From contig RXJR01000021.1 of assembly GCA_003963305.1 (NCBI GenBank), forward strand, positions 1 through 37,500: a DNA stretch of 37,500 bases. The letters are read 5' to 3'. Every line of letters begins with the position of its first letter. Position 1 is the stretch's first letter. The notes beneath the pieces are model-generated. The model was not told where the DNA came from, ran no database searches, and saw nothing but the letters and a program-made list of their open reading frames with translations. Made by a program: the position numbers and the translations under genes. Below are positions 1 through 7,609 of this stretch, in pieces. The DNA is from Candidatus Melainabacteria bacterium. Lineage in GTDB: Bacteria; Cyanobacteriota; Vampirovibrionia; Obscuribacterales; Obscuribacteraceae.

Positions 1-62
1 GCCATCAAACTGTGTAGAAGACTTTCACCTCCGAGTTGTTGAACATGCCCAGCGCACAAGCA

Positions 63-90
63 AAAGTCCCGGTCTTTCGACCGGGACTTT
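63..90. terminator. Perfect 12-bp stem-loop, rho-independent-like terminator
   Basis: The arms AAAGTCCCGGTC and GACCGGGACTTT are perfect reverse complements around a TTTC loop. The hairpin lies about 55 nt beyond the stop of the minus-strand RRM gene, and read on the minus strand it is followed by TTTTG. It can end that transcript, and possibly also one arriving from the left edge on the plus strand. No gene is recognisable in bases 1-60. Confidence 0.7.
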
Positions 91-145
91 CTAATTGCTT
101 TACATGTTCTATAGAGAACTGTTCAGCGAGCAGGTGTCGGTAAAA

Positions 146-430
146 TTACCAACGACCTCTGCCACCACCACCACCGTCTTTCGGCTTTGGAGTGGAAACG
201 TTAACGGCGATCTGACGACCATCGAGGTCGCGACCGTTGAGCGCTTTGATAGCAGCTTCGGCGTCAGCCTGATTTGCCATCTCAACGAACGCGAAACCGC
301 GCTGTCTTCCGGTTTCACGATCTTGCGGAATCGCGACCGAAACAACCTCACCGTATTCAGCGAAGAGATCTTGCAATCCTTGCTGAGTCGTTTTGAACGA
401 GAGATTCCCTACAAACAATTTGTTATTCAT
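146..430 (-). CDS. RRM-domain RNA-binding protein (cyanobacterial Rbp type)
   Basis: A 94-residue protein with one RNA recognition motif followed by a short Gly/Arg tail. The RNP2 motif is LFVGNL (residues 4-9) and the RNP1 motif is RGFAFVEM (about residues 43-50), both with the aromatic residues that stack on RNA. The length and the Gly-rich end match the small cold-responsive Rbp proteins common in cyanobacteria, which bind single-stranded RNA in the cytoplasm. I start at the ATG at 430, because AAGG lies 5 nt upstream; a TTG five codons earlier is also in frame but has no such site. The gene is monocistronic with a strong hairpin downstream. The family role in RNA metabolism is known; the particular targets are not visible. 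Confidence 0.9.
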   Translation of the reverse strand: MNNKLFVGNLSFKTTQQGLQDLFAEYGEVVSVAIPQDRETGRQRGFAFVEMANQADAEAAIKALNGRDLDGRQIAVNVSTPKPKDGGGGGRGRW

Positions 431-822
431 GTGCCTTATTCTCAACCTATTTTCGACCGCAAAATCTCAAAGCATTGAGAACCTTGGTCTGAATTGTACG
501 CCTCTAGTATGGCATCTCTTGCGACTTTAGTCAGTCCATTTTCGAGGCTTTTTTGTCAAATCTAATTTGGCGCCCGGGAGGATTTTTTGGGAGCCGCAAA
601 AAACGTGTGTTTCAGCCGACCCGACGAAGATAAAATTTTTTCGTAATCAGAGTTCCGCGCCAAATGAAAAAACTTATAAGAAACATCTTGCAATCATTGT
701 ATGCCTGCCCCTGTCCCCCAAACAACGGTTGAGCCGGAACTGGCAGGACATACATAGATTGTCAATCAATTATCCAACCGATATCCTGATGAACGATTTT
801 ACATTCCCAGGAGGAATAGGCG
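431..822. other. Intergenic region between divergent rbp and mmsA-like genes
   Basis: This 392-base stretch holds the two divergent upstream regions. I see no convincing coding frame: the one long open frame (567-836, plus) has no ribosome binding site, looks unlike a protein and runs into the start of the dehydrogenase gene. A TTGACA on the minus strand (559-554) could be a -35 box for the RRM gene, but I find no good -10 at the right distance. The plus-strand promoter is listed separately. Confidence 0.5.
759..787 (+). promoter_or_regulatory. Sigma70-like promoter for the dehydrogenase gene
   Basis: TTGTCA (759-764), a 17-nt spacer and TATCCT (782-787) match the sigma70 consensus at 5/6 and 4/6 positions. 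The start of transcription would be near 794, leaving a leader of about 30 nt that contains the AGGAGG site at 809-814, 8 nt before the ATG at 823. Confidence 0.45.
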
Positions 823-2349
823 ATGGCTGTGGCTGAAAGTAAAGCCGTGAATACGCTAAAGCTGCTCGTTGGCGGCGAATGGGTAGACTCCGGCGCGACG
901 GAATTCGGTGATATCAATAATCCATCTACTGGCGATTTGATCGCAAAAGTGCCGATGGGGGGAAGCCAGGACGTCGACAAAGCCGTTCGAGCCGCACAGG
1001 AAGCTTATTTCGACTGGTCTGAAACACCTGTCGTTGAGCGCGCCCGCGTCATGTTCCGCTTTAAAAACCTGCTCGAATCACGCTACGAGGAGATAGCCAG
1101 GTGTGTTGTTCGCGAGCACGGCAAGACCTTTAATGAAGCCAAAGCTTCCGTACAAAGAGGCATCGAAGTAGTTGAATTCGCTTGCGGTATACCGAGCTTG
1201 TTGACAGGCGACTGCCTGGAAAACATCGCCCGCAACGTTGACTGTGAGACGATGCGCCACCCGCTCGGGGTCTGCGCCGGCATCACTCCATTCAACTTTC
1301 CGGCCATGGTGCCGCTCTGGATGTACCCGATCGCCATTACCTGCGGCAATACATTTGTATTGAAGCCATCCGAAAAAGTGCCTATGAGCAGCATGCTGAT
1401 CGCCGAGTGCTTAATGGAAGCGGGACTGCCTAAAGGCGTTTTCAATATCGTTCACGGCGGCAAAGACTGCGTCAACGCACTGCTGGAACACCCTCTAATC
1501 AAAGCCATCTCTTTTGTCGGCTCAACTCATATCGCCAAATATGTGTACGAGAAAGGCACACAAAACGGCAAGCGTGTACAGGCTGCCGGCGGCGCCAAAA
1601 ATCACATCATCATCATGCCTGATGCCGACATGGACCACACCGTACAAGCCCTGCAAGCCTCTGCCTTCGGTTGCGCCGGGGAACGCTGCATGGCAGGCAG
1701 CCTGGCTGTGCCAGTCGGTAAAGCGGCAGAAGAGTTGATGCCTCGCTTGCTCGAATCGACAGCAAAGATGAAAGTAGGACGCACCGATGATGGTGGCAAT
1801 CCCGACATGGGACCACTGGTATCAGCAGATCACCTGAAGAAAGTAAAAGGCATGATCGACAAAGGTGCGGATGAGGGCGCCAAAGTAGCACTGGACGGCA
1901 GAACGCTCAAGGTGCAAGATGCGCCCAAAGGCTACTTCCTCGGACCAACAATTTTCGACCACGCCAAGCCTGAGATGAGCATTGTCAAAGACGAAATATT
2001 TGGACCGGTACTGTCTGTGGTGCGGGTGGAAAATATCGAAGATGCGATTTTGCTCGGCAAACAGAGCCCATATGGCAATGGCGCTGTCATCTATACGAAT
2101 AGCGGTCGCTCGGCGCGTGAATTCAAACGCCACTTCAACGCAGGCATGATCGGCATAAATGTCGGCGTTCCCGCCTCTATGGCATGGTTCCCCTTCACAG
2201 GCTGGAACAATTCATTCTATGGAGACCTGCATATTCAGGGCAAAGAAGGAATTCAGTTCTATACACAGCAGAAGATGACAATGACGCGCTGGTTCGGTGA
2301 ACCAATCTCCAAGCAGTACGTCGATCCTGTCTGGAAGCCTAAAGCCTGA
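823..2349 (+). CDS. mmsA: CoA-acylating methylmalonate-semialdehyde dehydrogenase
   Basis: A 508-residue aldehyde dehydrogenase. It should oxidise (methyl)malonate semialdehyde with NAD+ and CoA to propionyl-CoA or acetyl-CoA, a step in valine, beta-alanine and inositol breakdown in the cytoplasm. The family signature is clear: ITPFNFPAMVPLWMYPIA (about 154-171) and FGCAGERCMA (282-291) with the catalytic Cys at 289. The size is normal for the family. The start is set by AGGAGG 8 nt before the ATG. No other valine or inositol catabolic gene lies beside it, so the physiological substrate is open. The subfamily call is strong; the alternative symbol iolA describes the same family. Confidence 0.93.
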   Translation: MAVAESKAVNTLKLLVGGEWVDSGATEFGDINNPSTGDLIAKVPMGGSQDVDKAVRAAQEAYFDWSETPVVERARVMFRFKNLLESRYEEIARCVVREHGKTFNEAKASVQRGIEVVEFACGIPSLLTGDCLENIARNVDCETMRHPLGVCAGITPFNFPAMVPLWMYPIAITCGNTFVLKPSEKVPMSSMLIAECLMEAGLPKGVFNIVHGGKDCVNALLEHPLIKAISFVGSTHIAKYVYEKGTQNGKRVQAAGGAKNHIIIMPDADMDHTVQALQASAFGCAGERCMAGSLAVPVGKAAEELMPRLLESTAKMKVGRTDDGGNPDMGPLVSADHLKKVKGMIDKGADEGAKVALDGRTLKVQDAPKGYFLGPTIFDHAKPEMSIVKDEIFGPVLSVVRVENIEDAILLGKQSPYGNGAVIYTNSGRSAREFKRHFNAGMIGINVGVPASMAWFPFTGWNNSFYGDLHIQGKEGIQFYTQQKMTMTRWFGEPISKQYVDPVWKPKA

Positions 2350-2370
2350 GCAAAAGCTCGACAGACTTAA

Positions 2371-2400
2371 AAGGAGCACCGACTGATGTTGGCGCTCCTT
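2371..2400 (+). terminator. Hairpin terminator after mmsA-like gene
   Basis: AAGGAGC (2371-2377) pairs with GCTCCTT (2394-2400), and the inner CCGAC (2379-2383) pairs with GTTGG (2388-2392) around TGAT. One A/C mismatch separates the two helices. The downstream sequence is T-rich but has no unbroken T-run, so termination is likely rather than certain. Confidence 0.5.
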
Positions 2401-2453
2401 CTGTCATTTTCAGTTTTGATTACCGCTTCTTCTTGCTTGCAGTTTTGTCTCGC

Positions 2454-3365
2454 TTATTCCTGATTGACAAAAACCGGCTCAGAAGCAGTATCGAAGTTGA
2501 ACGGAGACTCAACAGGAGTGTTGGCGCTTGCACCGACACGGCGCCCCATCAAATGTTTAGGCGGTCGCACAACAGCGCTTGCCAGTCCAACTTTCTCAAG
2601 CAACCAGACGGCATACCAGGTGACATCTAATTCGAACCACTCCATGCCGTGACGTGCTGACTTCGGAACAGCATGATGATTGTTGTGCCAGCCTTCACCG
2701 AGAGCGAGCAACCCGACCCACCAGACGTTGCGGCTCTGCTCACGGGTATTGTGTGATCTGTAGCCAACATTGGGAAGATGACAGACAGCATTGACGAGCT
2801 GCGTGCTCCAAAAAATTGTGAACGTGGCAAGTATGTTCGCCACCAGCGCAATCGGTCCAAGCGCAAAGAAAATCAGGACGCGGAAGGCGATACAAAGCCC
2901 GAGACAAAGTTGTGCTTGAGTGGGCGAGTGGTCATCACCAAGCTTGCGGAATAGAGGATCGGCCATCAACTCAGGCACCTGAGCACGCATCTCTTCATCA
3001 GATTGAACAGAACGCATGTCAAACATCCACTCATAAAGAGCGTGTTTGAAACCATCTTTGGGTGAATGCGGATCTCCGTCCTGGTCTGACTTCTGATGAT
3101 GCAGACGATGTACACCGACCCAGACGATTGGCGACCCCATCAATCCGAAATAACCACCCGAAACGATGACATACATGAGCCATTTCGGAACTTTCAGAGA
3201 CTTATGGGTTAACAGTCGATGATAACCAAGCGTTATTCCGAGTCCATGATACAAGTAGAAAACTACGAACCACAAAGCGAATGAAAGTCCGGCCCACAAA
3301 TTCGCCTCACTAAAGATTCCCAAAGTATGTGTCCCCCACGTTGATGTAATCGCCGCACCCGGCAA
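2454..3365 (-). CDS. Acyl-CoA/acyl-lipid delta-9 desaturase, DesC-like
   Basis: A membrane di-iron desaturase of 303 residues that should insert a cis double bond into saturated acyl chains and so set membrane fluidity. All three histidine boxes are present: HRLLTH (HX4H), HRLHH (HX2HH) and, near the C-terminus, GEGWHNNHHAVPKSARHG (HX2HH). The sequence around them (LGITLGYHR, SPIVWVGVHR) is close to cyanobacterial DesC. Hydrophobic segments flank the boxes as expected. The start is uncertain: the first in-frame candidate is a TTG at 3365 with only a weak ribosome site. The reading frame stays open upstream of it for about 38 more codons without a normal start codon. The usual first membrane helix before the first box looks short here. 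Confidence 0.88.
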   Translation of the reverse strand: MPGAAITSTWGTHTLGIFSEANLWAGLSFALWFVVFYLYHGLGITLGYHRLLTHKSLKVPKWLMYVIVSGGYFGLMGSPIVWVGVHRLHHQKSDQDGDPHSPKDGFKHALYEWMFDMRSVQSDEEMRAQVPELMADPLFRKLGDDHSPTQAQLCLGLCIAFRVLIFFALGPIALVANILATFTIFWSTQLVNAVCHLPNVGYRSHNTREQSRNVWWVGLLALGEGWHNNHHAVPKSARHGMEWFELDVTWYAVWLLEKVGLASAVVRPPKHLMGRRVGASANTPVESPFNFDTASEPVFVNQE

Positions 3366-3367
3366 TG

Positions 3368-3439
3368 TTACAGGCTTACATTTATAGCACGCAATATCAC
3401 TGGAGCAGTAAGAGCAACTATAAACAAAGTATTCAGCAT
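3368..3439 (-). other. 23-codon hydrophobic upstream ORF before the desaturase
   Basis: An ATG at 3439 opens a 23-codon frame that begins MLNTLF and continues hydrophobic to a TAA at 3370-3368, only 2 nt before the TTG start of the desaturase and in another frame. It resembles the NTLF-containing first helix of acyl desaturases, so it may be a shifted N-terminus, a leader peptide, or chance. Its ribosome site (GGGA) is weak. Confidence 0.3.
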
Positions 3440-3466
3440 TCCCGACACTATCTACATCCTCACACC

Positions 3467-3514
3467 ATCAGTTAATCAACCGTTTGTCGCTCAGATGAAA
3501 AGTGATTAACTGAT
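3467..3514. promoter_or_regulatory. 12-bp inverted repeat between divergent desaturase and patatin genes
   Basis: ATCAGTTAATCA (3467-3478) and TGATTAACTGAT (3503-3514) are exact reverse complements separated by 24 bp. The pair sits between the two divergent starts (3365 minus, 3605 plus). The arms are AT-rich and have no T-run beside them, which fits a pair of operator sites better than a terminator. Confidence 0.45.
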
Positions 3515-3604
3515 ACAAAATTTGTTCGGCAGTTGAGCGAACGGCTTACGACAGTTTTCGTGGCGTATACTCTCGCTGGATCTGACATTTACCAAGGAAA
3601 CACC

Positions 3605-4717
3605 GTGATCAAATTACCCTGGGCGCACGCATTTTTACTCACGTTCGCTTTTTTACTCACGTTCGATCTTCCTTCGCTAGCCCTTGAAGATACGGCTCAA
3701 CTGCATGGTGCGACTCAAACCACAGCCGAAGAACAAGCGACAGAAAGAGGGTCCGAGAAAGCGTCCGAGAAAGGAATAGAAAAAGCGTCAGAAGAAAAGA
3801 CAGAAAAAGGGATAGAAACGGGGACGGGAAAAGCCTCAGAGAGAGCTGCACGCAAGCTAAAAATCGCCCTAGCGTTAGGAGGCGGCGGCACCAGAGGATA
3901 CGCGCACATCGGTGCGTTGCGAGTTTTCGTCCGCGAAGGTATTCCAATCGACATGATCGCAGGAACCAGCATGGGAGCCATCGTCGGAGGCATGTACTGC
4001 GCCGGGTTGAGCCCTGACGAAATCGAAAAGCGCATGCTGAAAAGATCTTTTGCCCACTCCTATTACACTGTACCGATTCCAGTAAGAGTGGCTGTCATTC
4101 CTATTTTTATTGTGCCGCACTTGTTTGGTTACCACCCGTACGATGGACTTTACGTTGGCAACCGATTCGCTAAATATATGAACAACTCGTTGCCTGCCAC
4201 TCGTCGCGATATCGAAGAGTTGAAGCTTCCATTCTGCGCAGTAGCAGCAAACCTGCTCGATGGAAAGGCCTACTCAATCAAAACAGGTAACATGGGACGC
4301 GCTATACAAGCCAGTTCCGCGGTGCCGGAGCTGCGCCGACCGGTCCCCATCGACGACAAGCTGTTCGTGGATGGTGGCATCGCCGCAAACTTGCCGGTGC
4401 GGCAGGCCAAAGAAATGGGAGCAGATCTCGTTATCGCCGTCGACGTCGACGGAAAGTTCGACGCTAAGCCCCATGATTTCCGAAAGATTTTGAGCGTGGG
4501 CAACCAGGTGATCAATATGATTTTGAGCAAAATCGATGAAGACCAGGCAAAAATGGCAGACATTTTGATTGAACCTGATGTAACCGGCATCCACCTGCTG
4601 TCAAGCAAACCGGCAGACGGCATCCGCGCCATCAAGGCCGGAGAAGAGGCCGCCGAGGCAGCCTTGCCTGAAATCCGCAAGCGCATCGAATCTGCCGGCC
4701 TGGCTACGAACCACTGA
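3605..4717 (+). CDS. Exported patatin-like phospholipase (RssA type)
   Basis: A patatin-family serine hydrolase expected to release fatty acids from glycerolipids. The start chosen is GTG at 3605, because AAGGAA lies 5 nt upstream and the protein then opens with a clean signal peptide (hydrophobic core AFLLTFAFLLTF, cleavage after SLA near residue 26). A TTG at 3533 would add 24 residues and bury the signal. After it comes a Lys/Glu/Gly/Ala/Ser low-complexity stretch (about residues 40-85), then the catalytic domain: oxyanion motif GGGGTRG (92-98), nucleophile elbow GTSMG with Ser122, and DGG with Asp256 completing the Ser-Asp dyad. It lies divergent from the desaturase, so both may act on membrane lipids; that link is inference. 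Confidence 0.88.
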   Translation: MIKLPWAHAFLLTFAFLLTFDLPSLALEDTAQLHGATQTTAEEQATERGSEKASEKGIEKASEEKTEKGIETGTGKASERAARKLKIALALGGGGTRGYAHIGALRVFVREGIPIDMIAGTSMGAIVGGMYCAGLSPDEIEKRMLKRSFAHSYYTVPIPVRVAVIPIFIVPHLFGYHPYDGLYVGNRFAKYMNNSLPATRRDIEELKLPFCAVAANLLDGKAYSIKTGNMGRAIQASSAVPELRRPVPIDDKLFVDGGIAANLPVRQAKEMGADLVIAVDVDGKFDAKPHDFRKILSVGNQVINMILSKIDEDQAKMADILIEPDVTGIHLLSSKPADGIRAIKAGEEAAEAALPEIRKRIESAGLATNH

Positions 4718-4888
4718 GAAAGCTTGGTTTTATTTAGCTTGCCGGAACACAAAACTTTCCCTAAAGTAATGTTTTAAGCAGCGGCTCCGGCCGTCTGACG
4801 CTTCTACTTAGCCATCTGCAACGTTGCAATGTGCCGAGGCGATGTGAAGCAGGCTCACTAATAACATTCACGCACGGATGACCGAAGC

Positions 4889-5500
4889 ATGAGAGCAGTG
4901 ATCACTGGTGGACCGTCAGTAGGAAAGACGACGATCGTCAGCATGCTCGGCGCGCTCGGATATCCGATAGTGCAAGAGTTCGCAACTGCGATCATCAAAG
5001 AGGGTGAATTCCTGCCCTGGGTAGACAGAGCTGCCTTTCAAGCGGAAGTGCTCAGACGCCAGGTAGCGGCCGAGCAAGCATTGCAGGATACCCACGAGCC
5101 GATTTTCTTAGACCGGGGATTATTCGACGGCGAAGCCTATTACATATACGACCAGCTCGAAATTCCAAAAGCATTCTCGACTCTCGATGCCTCAAAATAT
5201 ACAGTCGCTTTTCTCGTGGAAGAGCTTCCATTTTTCGAAGTCAACCACGTTCGCCGCGAAAATCTTTCCTTCACCAAAGAAATAAGTGTCATTCTGGAAA
5301 GGTGTTACACCAGCCGGAACGTAGAGGTGATTCGCGTACCGGCGATGCAACCGCAAGAAAGAATCGACTTCGTACTCGAGGAAGTAAAACGATTGCAAAG
5401 GCGCGAACTGCAAAAGAAGCTGTCAGTAGTGCCGGGTATGTCCGTCGTTATGACAACCGATTTGCAAGCCACCGTTGCTCCAGCTTTTGCAGCCGGCTAA
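4889..5500 (+). CDS. P-loop ATPase of the AAA_28 type
   Basis: A 203-residue cytoplasmic nucleotide-binding protein. Walker A is GGPSVGKTT (residues 7-15). A strand ending in FLDRG followed by FDGEAYY (about 74-86) resembles the second conserved motif of AAA_28/NadR-like kinases. The conserved fold ends near residue 170; a Lys/Arg-rich segment and a hydrophobic end follow. Family members include NadR kinase domains and uncharacterised small ATPases, so a kinase or nucleotide-dependent switch is possible, but the substrate cannot be read from the sequence. It lies 100 nt before the OPT transporter on the same strand and may be co-transcribed. The ribosome site is weak (GGATGA about 10 nt upstream). 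Confidence 0.75.
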   Translation: MRAVITGGPSVGKTTIVSMLGALGYPIVQEFATAIIKEGEFLPWVDRAAFQAEVLRRQVAAEQALQDTHEPIFLDRGLFDGEAYYIYDQLEIPKAFSTLDASKYTVAFLVEELPFFEVNHVRRENLSFTKEISVILERCYTSRNVEVIRVPAMQPQERIDFVLEEVKRLQRRELQKKLSVVPGMSVVMTTDLQATVAPAFAAG

Positions 5501-5600
5501 TACGTAATGTGCTTTGAGCCGACAGAGCATACAATGAGCTCTCACATTGATGCGGTTGTCATGGCTGGAGGCAGATTTGAACGAGAACGAAAAGGAGTCG

Positions 5601-7526
5601 ATGCAGACTCCCTTAGACGCTGAGAAGTCCATTGTTGCAGGCGAAGGCGTTGGTGTTTCGACTGCGGCTAGCGCCATCAAAGAATCCGATCCAAACGCCA
5701 TATTGCACGAAAAACTAACGGATGAAGAGTGGTATCGCACCGTCTACCAGGGAGATAGAGTTCCGCAGCTGACAGTGCGCGCAGTGCTGATGGGCGGCAT
5801 CCTCGGTTCGCTCATGTCGGTATCGAATCTCTACACTTCGATCAAGGTCGGCTGGGCCTTCGGTGTTGCCATTACAGCCTGCGTTCTATCGTTTGTGATT
5901 TGGAACAGTCTGCGGGCGGTGCTCGGAAAAGTGGGCGTCAAACTAACGCCCATGTCCATTCTCGAAAACAATTGCATGCAGTCGACAGCATCAGCCGCCG
6001 GGTATTCTACCGGCGCCACCGTTGGCACCGCATTTGGTGCCTTGCTTCTGATTACTCGCGTGCACATGGATTGGAAAATCCTTCTTGCCTGGACCTTAAT
6101 CACGGCAGCACTGGGGGTCTTCCTGGCTGTGCCGATGAAACGGCAGATGATCAATCACGAGCAGCTACCTTTCCCGAGCGGAATCGCCGCTGCCGAGACT
6201 CTGAAAAGTCTCTACAGTGAAGCAAAAGAATCTATTCAACAAGCACATTCGCTCGTCTACGCTCTTATTGTCGGCTTGATCGTGGGCTTTTTCGGCAAAG
6301 GCGAGTTCAAATGGATTGAAACGTTCAAGCTCAAAATTCCCGAGCTAATTCCATTCAAACTGACAATGAACAATGTCAAACTCAACGAACTGCCAGGGTT
6401 CGGATTCGAACCGAGCGTGCTGCTTATCGGCGCAGGCATGATTGTCGGGCTGCGCGTATCGATTTCGATGCTTATCGGTGCCTGCGTCCTATATTTCTGG
6501 GTTGGTCCTTACATGATCAACATCCACGAAATCACAGAACCAGCCAAGTTGCTCAAGTGGTCGCTCTGGTCGGGAACAGCCCTCATGGTGACATCAGGGC
6601 TGACCGCTTTCGCCATGCAGTGGAAAACCATTTTGAAAGCCCTGACTTCTGTAAAGAAAGCTGGAACGACCGAAAGCATCGACGACAAGTTGGCTGAAAT
6701 AGAAGTGCCAATGCGCTGGTTGCTCATCGGTCTTATACCGCTGGCAATTGGTATGGTGGCGCTGCAATATGTAGCTTTTTCGATCTCACCTCCGCTTGGG
6801 CTACTGGCTGTCGTGATGAGCTTCTTTCTGGCCCTCGTCGCCTGCCGGGCCACGGGCGAGACCGACGTCACACCAATCGGAGCGATGGGCAAGCTCACTC
6901 AGTTGACCTATGCAGTCCTCGCACCCTCCAATATCACAACCAATCTTATGGCAGGAAGCGTCACTGCCAATATCGCCTCCAGCTCTGCTGATTTGTTGAC
7001 CGATCTCAAAAGCGGCTATCTTCTAGGCGCCAACCCTCGCAGGCAGTTCATTGCCCAATTCGTCGGGTTGTTCTTCGGAACTATCGCCATCGTTCCAGCC
7101 TGGTACATGATGATCCCCACCGTGGAAGCCATGGAAAAATACAACGCGCCTTCCGCCAACATGTGGAAAGCCGTTGCTGAAGCGCTTTCGCACGGCATCA
7201 GCTACGTGCCCATACATGCCCGTTACGGACTTCTGATAGGCGGAGTACTGGGCATTTTGCTCAGCATCGCCGACGCCTACGCTCCCAAGAAACTGAAGCC
7301 TTACATGCCTTCAGCGATGGGTCTGGGGCTGAGCTGGGTGATGAGCTTCTCCAACTCGTTTTCTTTCTTTGTGGGCGCACTGCTCGCTTTCATCTGGTCA
7401 AAAATCGACAAACGCTCGGCCGACTTATTCACCATCCCAGTCGCTTCGGGCGCCGTCGCAGGAGAATCACTGATCTGTGCGCTACTGGCTATGTATAACG
7501 CGGCGCTGGCTGTGAGCGCACATTAA
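5601..7526 (+). CDS. OPT-family oligopeptide/metal-chelate transporter
   Basis: A large polytopic inner-membrane protein of about 640 residues, with a hydrophilic N-terminus of about 55 residues and then many hydrophobic segments to the C-terminus. It matches the prokaryotic OPT family by length and by segments such as the one around NLYTSIKVGWAFG and the Gly/Ser-rich motif GSVTANIASSSADLLTDLKSGY. Family members import oligopeptides or metal chelates using the proton gradient. Two starts are plausible: ATG at 5601 (AGGAG only 3 nt upstream) and TTG at 5577 (GGAGG 5 nt upstream); I give the ATG. The gene is isolated from other transport genes, so the substrate is unknown. Confidence 0.88.
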   Translation: MQTPLDAEKSIVAGEGVGVSTAASAIKESDPNAILHEKLTDEEWYRTVYQGDRVPQLTVRAVLMGGILGSLMSVSNLYTSIKVGWAFGVAITACVLSFVIWNSLRAVLGKVGVKLTPMSILENNCMQSTASAAGYSTGATVGTAFGALLLITRVHMDWKILLAWTLITAALGVFLAVPMKRQMINHEQLPFPSGIAAAETLKSLYSEAKESIQQAHSLVYALIVGLIVGFFGKGEFKWIETFKLKIPELIPFKLTMNNVKLNELPGFGFEPSVLLIGAGMIVGLRVSISMLIGACVLYFWVGPYMINIHEITEPAKLLKWSLWSGTALMVTSGLTAFAMQWKTILKALTSVKKAGTTESIDDKLAEIEVPMRWLLIGLIPLAIGMVALQYVAFSISPPLGLLAVVMSFFLALVACRATGETDVTPIGAMGKLTQLTYAVLAPSNITTNLMAGSVTANIASSSADLLTDLKSGYLLGANPRRQFIAQFVGLFFGTIAIVPAWYMMIPTVEAMEKYNAPSANMWKAVAEALSHGISYVPIHARYGLLIGGVLGILLSIADAYAPKKLKPYMPSAMGLGLSWVMSFSNSFSFFVGALLAFIWSKIDKRSADLFTIPVASGAVAGESLICALLAMYNAALAVSAH

Positions 7527-7567
7527 GACAGGCGTGCCCGTTTTTCCAGGGAGCAGCCAATATTGGA

Positions 7568-7573
7568 TATAAT
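7568..7573 (+). promoter_or_regulatory. Consensus -10 box upstream of the winged-helix membrane protein
   Basis: A perfect TATAAT at 7568-7573 lies 36 nt before the ATG at 7610, in the short gap after the OPT gene. The region 16-18 nt upstream has only a weak -35 match (TTCCAG/TCCAGG). It suggests that the next gene has its own start of transcription. Confidence 0.4.
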
Positions 7574-7609
7574 TCCGCATGTAAGCTCATATCCGGCTCC
7601 ACCAACCAG

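Noticed and set aside
567-836. 89-codon plus-strand frame before the dehydrogenase
   Set aside because: No ribosome site, no recognisable protein features, and it runs out of frame into the start of the dehydrogenase gene.
3366-3470. Cys-rich in-frame extension upstream of the desaturase TTG
   Set aside because: The frame is open but has no ATG, GTG or TTG; the Cys-rich string has no match to desaturase N-termini that I know. Only the hydrophobic mini-frame was kept as a note.
5507-5623. 38-codon frame starting at 5507 before the OPT gene
   Set aside because: No ribosome site, no hydrophobic or other feature, and it overlaps the OPT start; probably chance.
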